From Siniperca chuatsi (taxonomy: Eukaryota > Chordata > Actinopteri > Centrarchiformes > Sinipercidae), in NCBI RefSeq assembly GCF_020085105.1, contig NC_058047.1, forward strand, positions 19,852,501-19,916,500: a stretch of DNA of 64,000 nucleotides. The letters are read 5' to 3'. Position numbers and translations under genes: made by a program. This document shows, in pieces, positions 41,970-61,439 of this stretch. Each line of letters opens with the position of its first letter. Positions within the stretch are counted from its first letter, which is position 1. A model generated the notes under the pieces. The model saw nothing but the letters and a program-made list of their open reading frames with translations. It made no database searches and was not told where the DNA came from.

Positions 41970-44566
41970 CAGGTGACTCCCAGGAGGCCTGCTGCCACCC
42001 TCTCACATCACCAGACTCAGCTCTGCTGCAACTTCCATCTTGGACTCTTCAGCTGCACTTATCGATCCCCCTCTGGCCCCGCCCTGCTCGCTGCTGCAGT
42101 CTTTTTCCACCCAGGAAGCTTTTCATATTCTGGCTCTGTGTATGTGTGTTTCTGTAGTCATGCGTTTGTGTCAATGCATGCCTCAGCAAAAAAAACAAAA
42201 AAAATGTTTATGTTGTGATGAAATGTGCAAATACTTCTACTTAAATAGTTCTTGGAGGCTCATCCAGCTATCTTTGTTTACTTGATGAATTGTATTTTTA
42301 AATAATGAAAGACACTTTCAAAGACAAGTTTGACTTTTTACTGTTCTATACATTATACACAGTATTTTTCAGAGGCATTATTGGTGCGGTAAAAGAATAT
42401 AAGTTAGACAAAAAACATTCTTTAAATATGCAGTTATAAAAATATAAACAGTATGAAAAGGTCTTCAAACAAATAGTCTACTCAGACACAGGACAGTATA
42501 TACATTTTACAGATAGTGAGGCCTTATTTCATGGGGATTCAGTTACTCATACAACCAGCCTATCTGAATTTAACTATGTGTCATACAACATTTTAGATAG
42601 CTCACTACTTGATGTCTGATTATTGTGTTTGAACAGCTCAATGATTTCACAAATTTAGTTTTCACTGAACTAGAGCTGAAATAACTAATCGATAAGTTGA
42701 TCGACTGAAAATGATTCGCCAGATGTTTTGATAATTAGTTGGGGGGTTCTTTGTTGCAAAATGCCAAACATTCATTGGTTCCAGTTTCTCAATTGTGAGT
42801 ATATTCTGTTTTCCTTGATTTATAATTATTGTATTTTGCATATCTTTGGGTTTTGGACAGTTGGTCAGACAAAAAAAAAAACAAACATTCAAAGATGTTA
42901 TTGGCCTTTAGGAAACTGGTATTTTTCACTTTTATTTTATAGACAACGATTAATTGATTAATTGAGAAGCTGATCAGCAGATTAATTCATAATGAAAATA
43001 ATTGTTAATTTAAGCCCTACCCTGAACTAGTTATTTCCAACAGTAATAGATGTAGAGGTATTGATATACCATCCTAAAGGCCATAACAATGTAATATTAC
43101 ATATTCAGATTTGCTTGGAGAAAACAACAGCTTTACAAAAATAATTTGCAAACGTTTCTTGACCTGGAAAAGTAGGATTAAGATTGTTTTGTACATTTTG
43201 TTCCTGTTTGTCTCATGTTACTGTCATTACAATTCTGTTTTTGTTTTTTAGATGCTTCAGTAATGCTTTAGTTCCATTTGGCATCAAAGTAGCATTAAAG
43301 ACTTGCTTATCTCACATTAAGTTATTAAAAAGCCTAAATTGTTACAATAACCTTTTTCTTTTGAGGATAAAAGTGCAGTTACTGAGAGCCTAAATATTTG
43401 TGTTTGTGCCAACAGATCTAACAGACAGATCTGGCCAGCGGAAATGTCAGAAAAAGGCTGCATTGTCTCACTTCAGTTATCTTCCACTTGGGCCCTTTAA
43501 ACTCAAGTTAAGGCTGTATGACCAAACACTGCAGTATCCCTCAGGCGGGGTGTTGGACCTCTCACACAGCTGGGACCCTCGGGGGCCAGTTATGTGTCAG
43601 TGTTTCTTTATGCTGTTCTTGAATTAAACACCACAGTGGTGCAGAGTGGCGGTGCTATGAATTATCGTCTTGTAGAATCTGAAAAGACAAAAGCAGATGG
43701 TTCATACTGGGATAATTCAATGGGAAAAACCATGTAATTTCAATCACGATAACTGCTCTGTCTGGCTGTCACTTTTCTCTCGTCCTCTCTTTTTCCTCTG
43801 CTTCTTTCTTTGCATCATCTCTTTCTTATTCTGTGTGTATCGCTCCCCAGCCCCCAGCTACCTTTCTCTCAAGGTAATCAATGGGAACCTGTCACGGTTT
43901 GTGAACAAAGACATTATTCATGAGACAGCGTGTGCCCTATAAAGCACAAAAACCCGGAGACTGCTGAGCTAATTGAGTCAGGTGGAGTGAAGGTTTCTGT
44001 GAGTTCGAGGACTGAGTAGCAGAGGATGTGGCTGAAAGATCTGGACTCCTCACACAGTAACATAAACATACAGAAGATGCCGGGGCTCTGCTTGCCATTT
44101 GGCCTGAGTTATTTTTGTGAAAGGGGGCTCCTCACGCCAAGAGAAAACAAAACACAAAAGGAACACATTACAGCGGGCTGTTAATTACATTTACATGTTT
44201 GTTCCTCTTTGTTGTGGTCGGCTTTAGATCAGAAGTCTACATCGTTAAAATATGTAATAAAATCAAAGGGCATGACTGAAAGCATATCTACTTTAATGCT
44301 CCCACTTCTGGGCCAGTAAAGTCAAAACCGCACATTTTACCTGATCATAAAGTGTGGACTGAAACTTCACAGAGCCAACCAATTCAAGAGAAATCAGTCC
44401 CCTTTGTGTTTGTAAAAATGCTGACCACATGGCATAACAAAGGCAGGGTCAGAAATTCAGTTCAGGACTTCAATGCAGCAGTGGCTGTTTATTGTGTGTG
44501 TTGTGTGAGAGAGTAGCTCAGCAGAGATAGTGAAGAGAGAGAGAGAGAGAGATTCTGCTTACCTAC
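41970..44566. other. Intergenic between rex1bd and crlf1, with rex1bd 3' UTR
   Basis: Mostly AT-rich. A MITE copy lies at 42672-43018. The terminal exon of crlf1 (minus strand) is expected here but I could not identify it. No other gene supported. Confidence 0.5.
42672..43018. repeat. MITE copy with inverted ends, same family as 12389-12695
   Basis: Starts agagctgaaataactaatcg and ends aaaataattgttaatttaagccct. The interior has atgccaaacattcattggtt and ggacagttggtcagac. Between rex1bd and crlf1. Confidence 0.65.
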
Positions 44567-47500
44567 CTGGTTGCGCGTTTTGTGCGATTTTTGCAGCCAC
44601 ACCCTCCACTGATCGTACAGTTTGATTGACATGCCGCTGCAGCCATACGCATGCTTGCGGACCCAGCCGAAGAACTGCTTGAGTTCCCGCCGCAGGGTGG
44701 AGTTCTGCTCACCAGGCTTTGGATCACAGGAGCCGCTCTGCAGCCGCTCTGGGAGGGGTGGGGGGACAAAGGAGAGAGTGTGAGTGTGAGAAGAGGGAGG
44801 ATGAGAGAACAGCATCAAGGTTATAGTTAGGACAAATGTTAATGCAAGGTGGTGTATAGATACATGCACAGGCTGATCACCATGTTATGTGTCAGTATTG
44901 ATGGGATTCACGTGTTTGGCACTTTAATATCTATGAATTCAAGCAGAAACATTTTCAAAAATTAAATGGAAAAAAACCCCCCTCAAAACCCATTAAAAAA
45001 GATAAAAATACAACAGAACAAACACCTTCACTCTTTTACTAAATATAAGTTGTGGAGGAAGTAATTATAATTTTTCCTTTTGATTAATCTATTTTTTTTA
45101 CTAATCCAATAATTGTTTAGCCTATGAAATGTCAAAAATAATAACGACCATCACAACTTACCAGAGTTCAAAGTTGTTTAGTTGGATAGAAATGACATTT
45201 TTCTAATATCAGTCTGAAACCCTAAGATAATGCTCTGGCGTATTATTAAAAAGCAATTTAATATAGAAACACTTAGCACATCTCTCACCTCTCTACCTCA
45301 GAGGCTTCTGGTAAAAACAGAGTTGCTCAGTGAACATTTATGATGATTCATGTTGCTCAATTTTGCAAAACGAGATGTCAACAGTTTCACATAAAGAGAA
45401 ATGTTTAAAGAGAGAAATGTTTAAAGTTTTAAACTGTGGAAGTGATATACCATACTTGGCTTTCTGAGGAGGAAAGGCTACTGAAAGTCGTAAGTCTGCT
45501 ACAATCAATTCTTTATGGCAAACAACAGAGCCTGATAACAACTTCCTTCCTCTGGGGAGTAAATACCACATGACCAATGTAACTCATTATCTGCTCCTCC
45601 TGCTCCCAAACCTGCTTCCACTCAAGCTTTATAGGTCCTGTGTGTGCTGCGGACAGACAACCAGCTTTTTAACTTGATCAATATCTGAAGCTGACAACCA
45701 AAATCTATCAAATGTCCCCCCTGGCTCTTTGCAGTTCCTTCTAATCCTCTGCTGAGAGATCTCTATCAAGGTATCTAGCCTTTTGATGTTTGGTTTCTCC
45801 TGGGTCACATGTGGTTTGGATCTGCTTGTTCAGGATGTTAAAACAGGGATAAGGACATTGTTTTTTTTACTTTAATTGGCAGTTAAAGGTTGATTATTAG
45901 AAAGGAATGAAATGGTCAAGATTTGTGGGCATCACAGACGTTTGGGAAGCATTTGAACAATATTTAAGACATGAGACAGACTATGAAAGGAAAGGCTTCA
46001 GTTATACTTGGTGGATGTCCAGAAAACACAGGCACTGTTTTGTTCATACAGTCTCATATTAAAATTTGCATTTGCCCTGCATCCAAATAGTGAAATCCTG
46101 AAAGTTGCATCTTTTTTTCTCTCTTTCTGTGCCACGTCCCCTGCAATGTACTGACCACTGCTGGCTGTGGAAGCAGCAGCCGGGTGGCTCCAGTCACTCC
46201 AGATGCCGGCCTTCCTGGAGCCATAGATGCCCACTGGATTGCACCTCACCTGGACAAAATAGACGGCCCCGGGCTGGAGGCCTGCCAGCCGACATGACAT
46301 CTGGTTCCCAACATCATCCACCACCTGTGAGAGGGAACAAAATGACAGAGAGGATGTACTAAAACGGCAGTAGGAGAGTCAAAATCCTCCTCCAACTGAA
46401 CAGAAATATTTGCTGCATCTTTTCTCACCGTTTTTATTTTGAACTTTGTTCTGCTTTCATTTTGAATGTAGTCTGGAGAAGAGTGGCTTCAAATACATTT
46501 AAACATTATTTGATTAATCCTCACATTCAACAGTGAATTCAGAATTCAAAGACATGCTGTATGTACCTGAACAGCAGAGAAAAAACATAAAGAAGCTGTG
46601 GGCAGAAAACATCAAAGAAGCAGTTTGAAAGAATGACAGTTTCTAAAAGCTCTGCTGCTGTGGATCAAAGCCAGCTTTCAAAATTTACCAGCAAAGAATC
46701 CCAAGCAGCAGTCAAGGCTTTTACACAAGTATTGTTTGCTTTATAATGAATGCACATGTAAGAGGCTAGAGATGCAGCAGGAGCAACTTTTATGTTCATC
46801 TTTAATGGATCAGTCAGTGCTGCACCTCAAATATTTCCACAGCTGCCTCAGACATGTCGTAGCTACAGAGAAAGTGTGTGTTGGCTAGTCTGCTGGTTTG
46901 TGTGAGAGTGTGTGGACCACCTTCCATTCAGAGCTTTCCTCCAGTCTGTAGCGTATCTGATATTTGGCCTGAAACAGGATGTCCTTGAGCTCGGGGGTGC
47001 TGGCCCAGCGGACCGTCAGCTGGTCCTCGAGGTCGCCGACACGACTCACCTGCACGTTAGCAGGAGGGTCTGTGGTCACTGCACGGACAAGGACAGGTGT
47101 TAAAAAGTTTCTATACAGCAGATGTACAGTATGTAGGGCAAGGATACAGGACACAAGAGGTTTGACCTCTAGAGAGACAATAAACAAACAGTGAATATTG
47201 TACTATAACACTGAGGGCAGACAAACAGCATATCTCATCATTCTTCATGTTGAGGATGATCAGTGCTGAGCCAGCTAACTCCCATCTGTCTCTACACAAG
47301 TTTAATCTTTTTTTATTTCTTTCCTTTAGACACATTTTTACAGTGTTTTTTGTACACATTTCCGTAAATTCAATTCCTCCTTCGAAGGAAAGAAAGTGCA
47401 ACAAAGTGAGTCAACATTCATCAGTATTATCAAGTCTTTGTTTCTTGTTTTGTCTTTCCATTATATTCTTTATTGATTCTTCTGTCTAACTGACCTCTCT

Positions 47501-50500
47501 TTCCTGAAAGCAGGGAATTAAAACACAAAAAAGTGAGTTAGTAAAATCTATCAAGTATAGAGTATAAAGAAAGGGAGGTAAAGTGTGATTCTCTTGTACA
47601 GTTTTATATTCTTCAAATAAAAATGTACTTTTGTGTGAGCATTTATCAGACAGGGAAGGTCAACTGAAAGATGTTATAAAGATGCATTATGGGAAGTGTA
47701 GGATGCTGTGTTTTTGGAGCTTGACCCATACTGGAGACTAAAAGCCTGCATATCTTTGGCATTGCTGCTTCGATTTTGAGGAAGGAACATGGGTCACTAA
47801 AATACTCTGCTGGTCTGCTTTACCACATGGCCAAAGTAACAGTGTATGTCCCCCAATACGTACATAAAAACATATAAACATTGTGCATGGGAATAGTCCT
47901 AACATACTATAAATCAATATACATACAAACAAGTGTAAATAAATAAAATAATTCCATTAACAGAATTCTGGTACGCACATATATACATAATATAGAGAGA
48001 ATAATTATTATGCAGAAGAGAGAGAGAGAGATTCTCCTGTGCAGACTGGCTGGCTGGTTCAGGTCAGTCTGTACTTCCTGTGGAAAGCATGTTGTACCCT
48101 CAGTCAGTATTAAACAAAACATTTTACCTACTGCAATAAAGGTTGCAAACAAATCAAGTGCTTTGAAGGAGAGAACAACGGAGGGAAAGATAAAGTGGAT
48201 GGCAGCACGAGACACAAAGAAAGGAATTTATTAAAGAACTTATTAAATGTCTTGTAAAAGTGTTTCCTGCTGGTAACCTTCTGCTTCAGACATCCTTCAC
48301 TGCTGGTGTGTGACGCTGTTTTTCAGCTGACATACTTTATTTGTTCTATGGCATTTAGCTCGAGGGAGAGATGAAAACCAAGCCAGAACAAATATTCTCC
48401 GAGCTTATTGTTTCTGTTACTGAGGCAGTGCAATGCATCATACATATGGCAACGCGCCCCCTTCCCTTCTAGCCCACTCACAGCTCCAAGTTATCTGTTC
48501 CTCAGTGTACAGTGAGTATGAATGGAGGGAGAGGATGCTTAGTCACAGCCAATAAACACTGCTTTCAAAATGTGGCGCTCACTGGAGGCCGAAACACTAC
48601 GCTATTACATTAGCACTGGAGAGATTGTAAGGAATACCTGCTATCGCTCGTACATCATAACCTAAATTTCTCGTTGAGAAACCTATGAAGCCATTACCTG
48701 AGAGGCATCTGATGTGCGGTTAACTTTTAAAGCGACATTTTATCTTTGAGAGCTGCAGCCAGAACCCATAATGCTGTTACAGCGGCGGGTTGGAGGGAGC
48801 AAACCATAAAAATAAATCCCCTCTCCCCTAGAGAAGTGTGTTAGCCATATGCAGGAGATCTGCAGACAAACAAATGTCAAACAGAGGAAAGGAAGGGACA
48901 GGAAAGGAAAGGACAAAAAATTAAAGGAAAGAAAAAGAAAACACTGGAGAAGAGAGGAAAGGAAAGAAATGGAAAAGACAAAAAAGGAAATGAAAGAAAG
49001 GAAATAGTTGTAATTAAAAATAAGGAAAAACAACTTCCGACATCCTCAAAACGTTCGCTTACCCACCTACATCTAGGACGTCGAGGGTGGTGATGTCAGA
49101 GGTGGCAGAGCCCAGCTGATTGGCTGCCTCCACCCAGATCTCATACGGGGTGAAGAGGGCGAGGTTGTGGGGGATGTAGCAGGAGTAACGCTGCTTCCCT
49201 GTGCTGTCATTTTCACACTCCTTCTCTCTCCCGTACCACCTGGACAGAAACATAACAAACACAATGACCAAAATAAAGTCTAGCATTTGTTTCTGAAAAG
49301 GCAGACTGACTATTTTTAAACAGTTAGCACATAAGCAAAACAACACGCTGCAGCCTGAGAGAGTGCAGAGTGTAGTAAGTGTTGCAGAGGATAAACTGTA
49401 CGCGACACTAGTGCATTTATTGCTAGTCTACCTGAGTGGTGTTGGACGAGGTGATCACCTGTGAGCTGCAGCAGGTCTGGGGCGCTCACCTCAATTTGTA
49501 CTTGAGGGTGTATTGGGTTCGGATGTGGGTCTCACCCTGCCCCCCCGGGCTCCACTTGCAGCTCAAGTCCTTCGTGTTGCGGGACCAACACGTTAAATTG
49601 ACTGGCTTTTCTGGAGGCACTGGATAGAAAAAAAGAGCAATGAAAAAACAGATTTTAAAGAGACAAGACGCAAACAAACCATTTTGTCAGAAGTTGAAAT
49701 CAAGTAAAAAAGTGGGGTTGAATAAAGAGTGAAGTCAAATAAAACATTATGACTATTTCATTTTTATTTTATTCTGAAATTGAAGAGAGAGACAACAGCA
49801 TAAGGCCAGTTTCCTCTCCATTCATGTGAAGCATTCACTCCATCAAGCCAATGCAACAAAAAAGCAGATTAGTTATACAAGAGACTTTAAAGGATTACAG
49901 ACAGATTAGAATCAAAAGGTTTTTATGTAGAACTAAGAATAAAAACAAAGTTCACAACAAACATTGTTTTTTGAGTCTTTTTTTTGTACTTTTTATATCA
50001 CGGTTGCCCAAACATTTTGTGTAGAATTGCATAGCTGCTATTTTAAGGTGGTGTGATAACACCAGTTGAGAAGGCAAAACATGCAAACCAAATTGTAATC
50101 TTTTTTGATTTCTTTATTTTAATGATTTAAAATCCTAACTCATTGCCATTTTTGAGTCTTAATAAAGGAACATTTCTTATGAATCCACAGTACTTTACAA
50201 CATATTCATCCACAACGTTAATGTGTCCTTTAATATTATCAACGTAGAAAATGTTCCCTAGAGGGGAGGTTTTATTAATTCACACTTTGAATGACAAAAC
50301 TTACAAGTTTCATTTTTTATTATTTGGGTTTGTATTTATTTAAAGTTAGTTAGTTAACTGGGGCAGGGCGTTAGGTGTGCTCATGATGACTACAGAGATG
50401 AAAAAGCGACAGTTACGAAAACCAGCTTGCTTGTTTGTTTAGACTATGTTTAACAAGCTACAACTTATTTTACATTTGTGACAACTGGCTTCATACCATC

Positions 50501-51145
50501 CTGAATGGAATTATAAGGTTCTCTATGACTCTTTGATTTTCAAGATGTATCATTTCATAAAATATAAATTTTCTCTGAATATTACTCATGCTTCTGTGGC
50601 ATTTTAAGACCATTTGGGTTAAAATTAGGGATGTACAAACACTGGTTTTTGAAGCTAAAAATATACAGTATGGTATCTGTTTATGTCCCAAACATAATGA
50701 CAGATCATAAAGTAATTACTTCATTTAAAAAAGAACATCATAATTTTATTCTGTTAAATGACAGCTGTATTAAGTGACTTGTAAAAAAGTTCTCAATCAT
50801 GGCAATCCCACAATCAGCCAAACAGACAGATAGAGAGACAGAAAAGCCTCCACTTACTGCCCACATAGAGACATGAACCAGCCAGGACGTGTCCATCTGC
50901 TCCATGACATACAAGGTTGTCTCCAGACTGCTGCTGGGAGCCATTGAGGTTGTGAAGGGTGACACTCAGGATGTCAGGGCTCACCACGCTGTAGGTGCTG
51001 CTGGACAGACACATCCCGTTCAGTGTCCAGTACAACGTGCTGGCATGGAGGCCGAGCTCAGGGCTCAGCGTGCACTTGGCTGTCAGACTGGAGCCGATAC
51101 GCAGGACGGGATCCTGAGGAGAGATCACTGCTACATCTGGGTGGT

Positions 51146-51184
<39 letters not shown>

Positions 51185-53976
51185 TTGAATGTCCATTAGA
51201 AGTTCCCAGAGCCCAAGGTGATGACTTCACATTACTTGTTGTGTCTGACCAAGCGTCCAAAATCCAAAGATTTTAATTTTAAAAATACATAAAACTTGGA
51301 AAAGCCGCAAATCGTTGAACTTTAGGAGACTGGAACCTGCAAATGTGTTACATTTTTTCTTTGATGAATGACTTAAATGATTAATAAATTCTAAAAAATA
51401 ATTACATTTTCTTTCAATGGACTACATGTTTAATCAATTAATCATTTTAGCACTAATTTGACTAATTATTGAATTTAAAAAATTGTTTTAGTTGTTCCTG
51501 TGATTTCAGCCCTTCTTTGATGGTTTTTGCAGCCTGTGCTACTATGTGTTTCATGCATGAAGGTCAATGGCCAAAAAATTGCTTCTTCAATAAATGTAGT
51601 GCTGATAATGTGCAGAAGTACATCACTATATGATTTCATTCTGCTATGCACCTACGACACCTTTACATTCACCAGACTTAGATTATTTATATTTCTGAGG
51701 CTACTATTAACAGAAGGTCACCAAAGCCAAAAAATACAGTAAACTTGCTAATGTTGTTTTTCTAACAAGACCACATTTTAGGCTTTTAGCTCCCTCTCAA
51801 CCTTTAACTTCCATTGATTAGACTCTCCTCAATAACACGCATTAGGTCCTGGGCAGCTATTAGTCTGTGCAGTTTGATTTGTTCAAGCGTTGAACACACT
51901 GCAACATTTCCAACAGGAAACGTTGCAGTGTGATTAACTTTCTTAACAACCGAAAACTTTCTGTTTGTGTGAGGCGGAGGAGTGCAGCAGCAGCAACAGC
52001 AGCAGCAACAGCAGCAGCAGCAGCACTGCACCACAACAGAGCAGGAGCTCAGCACATATTTATGGCTCAGTAATGAAGTGGATTTATGGAGCCTCAGTCA
52101 GAAAGGTCACCCTGGTTTGTCGGTAAAATCCTTGAATGCTTTTCCATTCCACAACCCCAAAGTTTGCCTTTATGATTGATGCCCATGAGAAACCCTCTGC
52201 TGTGCATTTGAATGTTACCACTGGGCTCCTTCTGCACAGAGAAATGAGGGTTAATGTGTAGAGTTTTATTAACCGTGCTCCAGGTGGGCGGTGGACAAGC
52301 TTTCCAACATATGTGTGACTGCGCTGTTTCCATCCTCCCTGGATTCAGTTAGCATCTAATATGAAGAAAAATGTACATAGATGAAAACTGTATCTACTTA
52401 GTAAGGAGAGCGAGGATGCACCTTTGGGCCCCAGTGAGTGGGATTCAATATTAAACATAATAAGGTATGAAATATACATGAGAAAAATAACATACATATA
52501 TGTTTTTTTTCCCACACATAATAAAGAAGCTACATTTTCGCAGTCTTATGATAATAAATCTTTGCATGGTAATAACTTGGAATATTGTTATTGTTCTTAC
52601 ATTTCCTTCATGCAACAGCGCTGATGAACACTGTTTATTTCAATTTGTCTCATCAACTACATCACCACCATGTCTAATAGGTCTTGTTCTCAGTCTAATC
52701 CACCATTACTGTAGGTACACAATCACATCTAATGATTACTCTCATATTTATGAGGTCTCACTGTGTCTGGATTTATTTTCGTGGAAAACGCTACAATTAG
52801 GCTATAATTTGTGTTTTTGTTAGTTGGTTACAGTGCAATCAAATCAAAAGCTTCCCAAACTTTTCACAATATTCAACACATTTTTCCCAAATAAATAAGC
52901 ATTAGGGTTGAGCGATTTGATGACATATACCATAAGACAATATACATTTATCACTGAGATTTTGCCATTGAGTTTATACCAAAGTAGATATCCATATTAA
53001 TATTTCTGGATGTATTAGGTCCTTGCGGGCAATATTGGATTTTTATTAGAGGTAGACCACTAACTTGGCCAGGCCGATCAACTAACAGTAGTTTCTTGCA
53101 AATATATTGGTATCTGTGTTTATTTCATCTGATAAATAACAAGAACTTGCAGTACAAAGATACATTTGAGGTCATTTATAAAGTGTCTCCATAACATACT
53201 TTGTCCATCAGAGAGCACTGACTAGTTTCTTATTAACAGTAAAATGTCCCTTACAGTACTGCTGGTCACAAAAAAGGTATGAAATTATAAAAGTTGATGT
53301 TGAAAAAAGAAAATTGGCTGATATATAGTTGTCAGACTTCTCTATCAGATGCTCTTATATATCAATAGTGATATCGTTGGTAATTTTTATATAATTGTTT
53401 ACATTAATTTGATGAACTTTCTTGATTTGACATATTTATTTCATAACAGTGAAAAACAGACATCCCCATTTTTTATTGTATTCATAAACACTTTCTCTGT
53501 TGATTTTCTATATCAATATATCGATATAAAATGACAGGATTTCATCCATAAGGCCTAGTCCTAATAAGCATTGGAACTTCTTGAAAATCTAGCTTCTGTG
53601 GTTACCTACTTTAATTATTAGGCTATAGGTGGGGTGATAACATAGCACCCAGGGAGGTGAAAAAAAGAGTCACCTTTTGTGCTGATTTTAATAAAGTTAA
53701 ACAACTGATTTAAAACATGAACTCGTTTTGTTGGCTTGGAGCCTCCATATAGAAGCTCACTCTGGGACACAACCTTTGGGTAACCCTACTGCTTTAAATT
53801 GACACACATATCCTCCCATCCCAGACCACAGTGCGGTAGGAACCGACAGAAACGCGGTAATGTACAGCAGGTTGTGTCTGTCTGTCAGCTTGTCAGTTGA
53901 TTTAAGTTTGGTACTTACGTGTCGAGGACAACAACACATGTGGAGCAAGAAGGAGGAGAAACATGAAGGCAAACAT
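44567..53976 (-). CDS. crlf1: Cytokine receptor-like factor 1 (CRLF1)
   Basis: Secreted soluble receptor of the gp130 type I family; in mammals it pairs with CLCF1 to signal through CNTFR. Minus-strand exons join in phase: 53976-53919 (signal peptide [18 protein letters not shown]), 51136-50858 (Ig-like domain: [16 protein letters not shown]), 49619-49490 ([20 protein letters not shown]), 49239-49067 ([19 protein letters not shown]), 47078-46921 ([24 protein letters not shown]), 46324-46156 ([25 protein letters not shown] box), 44748-44567 ([35 protein letters not shown]). This gives 383 residues. Human CRLF1 is about 422 and has one more short C-terminal exon; the good donor caggtaggt at 44567 shows it exists here too, but I could not find it. 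Teleosts can have crlf1a and crlf1b; which one this is remains open. Divergent from tmem59l. Confidence 0.93.
44749..46155. other. Intron of crlf1
   Basis: No exon in it. 45055-45180 is a degenerate copy of the 12389-12695 MITE family (tttgattaatc, caataattgtttagcctatg). Otherwise plain AT-rich sequence. Confidence 0.5.
47079..49066. other. Large intron of crlf1
   Basis: No exon supported. Contains short GA tracts (48015-48030) and a purine-rich aggaaagga/gaaaaag stretch at 48880-49000. The ORFs here have no recognisable domain. Confidence 0.5.
51149..51181. repeat. (CA)n microsatellite next to a crlf1 splice acceptor
   Basis: (CA)n on the plus strand, which is (TG)n on the coding strand, ending about 12 bases upstream of the crlf1 exon-2 acceptor (caccacccag at 51137-51146). 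Confidence 0.95.
51197..51512. repeat. Degenerate MITE copy in crlf1 intron 1
   Basis: Contains cccagagcccaaggtgatga, tgaatgacttaaatgattaa and tttaatcaattaatcatttt, shared with the other copies of the 12389-12695 family. Confidence 0.55.
51985..52023. repeat. Interrupted CAG/CAA trinucleotide repeat
   Basis: Thirteen units with two CAA interruptions, in crlf1 intron 1. On the crlf1 strand it is a CTG tract. It is not within a supported coding exon. Confidence 0.95.
52030..53918. other. Rest of crlf1 intron 1
   Basis: AT-rich sequence with no exon or recognisable element that I can support. Short plus-strand ORFs are low-complexity. Confidence 0.45.
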
Positions 53977-55340
53977 GGTTCTTTCAGCTGTCTTTCTGTC
54001 TCTCTGTCCGCTTCTTGTTTCCGGGACGTGAAGAGCAGACAGAGAGGTGAAGTTGGAGGAGGAACCGCGCAGCTTCTCAGATCAAATGTTGGCTCCTCAC
54101 TGAAAGCCAGGAGACCAAACTGACTGAAACACGAGGTTTGCTTCCTTTTTAACTCCAGACTGACTGTGCTGCTGCTGTAACACTCAGGTTCATACTGTTT
54201 GCTCCTCCCTTGTTTTCCCACACCGCCACAAGTCATTAGTGCGCCTCAAGTTGTCCCCTCCCTGACACACACACACGGAAAAAGTAAGACAAATTTCAAG
54301 TTCAACATTACGCACTTTCTGTACTTTTAATTGTTGTATCATTTACTATATAGCCAGTGGTAGCTGCTTCAGGTGAGGTGACGCCTTAAATCAAACTTTC
54401 AGGCATACGTGCAATTAATAAGCTATACTCTACTGAAGACAAGAAACATCAGTGGTGATTCACGTTATATGGAAACAATATCCTTTCTGGAAATATAATA
54501 TTATATAATATACAGTATGTGTAATGTAACTAAGTACATTTACTTAAGCACTGTACTTATGAGCAGTTTTAAGATACTTGCACTTTATTTGAGTAGGCCT
54601 ACTTCCATTTTATTACAGGGCCTCCTTCTGCTCCACTACTTTACATCACTGCTAACTCTCAAAGGGGCCATTCTGCATAATGAGTACTTTTACTTCTGAT
54701 ACTTTAAGTGCATTTTGCTAATAATACTTATGTAGCCTACTTTACCTTAATTAGGTAACATTTTAATTGTTGTACTTGTAACTGAGTATGTTTGCACTGT
54801 TGTAGCCTATTACTGCTTTTTCTTAAGGATCTGCGAACTTCTACAGCTAAAGCGTAACTATTATAAGATATATATACTGTATACTATTCCTATAATATTC
54901 ACACTGACAGTCATCACCATCACGTTCAGTTATTATTATTATTTAAATACTTGTAGCAAAGTTACAGAGTGCACCACAAATAAACCATCAAACAGACAAC
55001 AATAACAACACACTAACAAAATACATTTTTTCTTCACTAGATTTATATGTAGCTCTGACTCTGAGCTCCCTCTACATATAGTTTTATCAGCTGTTGTCCC
55101 TCCAGGTAATCTCTTCTCAGCTGATTTGTGTTGTGTTGCAGCAGGATCTTTACATTCAGCGGATAATTATGACATTGATTATGAACTGTCAATACTTCAA
55201 CAAACTGCTCTGTGCAGACATCTGCCTCCCTTATCAACTATCTGCCACACTTTTATGAATGTCATCACTGCCACATTGTGCACTGCAGTGAAGGCTGCTC
55301 TGCAGGTTGTGAGTGTGTGTTTGGTGGGGCAGCAGCTTGT
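53977..55340. other. Divergent intergenic region, crlf1 to tmem59l
   Basis: Holds the crlf1 5' UTR/promoter (minus strand, from about 53977) and the tmem59l promoter (plus strand). 54522-54842 is a copy of the 'tacttaag' fish repeat (acttttacttctgatacttt; taaggatctgcgaacttct), opposite in sense to 29467-29620. Confidence 0.5.
54522..54842. repeat. 'tacttaag' fish repeat
   Basis: Words acatttacttaagcactgta, ctgctccactactttacatc and tcttaaggatctgcgaactt match a repeat I recall as widespread in percomorphs. A shorter copy lies at 29467-29620. Confidence 0.6.
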
Positions 55341-55517
55341 GCGTGATGATGATGATGATGATGCGCGTGACGCCACAAGCAGAAGCAGATCAGCGGAGCA
55401 GACAGGACCCGGGCTGAGGCAGCAGCAGCAGCAGCATCCACACCAGCAGCGCCGCCACAAAGGGAGCTCAGTGCTGGTTCAAGCTCGACTCTCCTCTCCT
55501 CCTCTCCAGGGTTTCAG
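55341..55517 (+). promoter_or_regulatory. tmem59l 5' UTR with gat and cag repeats
   Basis: GC-rich leader immediately before the ATG at 55518, with a short (gat)n at about 55346-55363 and a cag-rich stretch at about 55419-55450. No splice site intervenes between it and the start codon, so it is probably exon 1. Confidence 0.5.

Positions 55518-61439
<5,922 letters not shown>

Noticed and set aside
43490..43560. Possible terminal exon of crlf1
   Set aside because: The minus-strand reading from a possible acceptor gave no resemblance to the CRLF1 tail.
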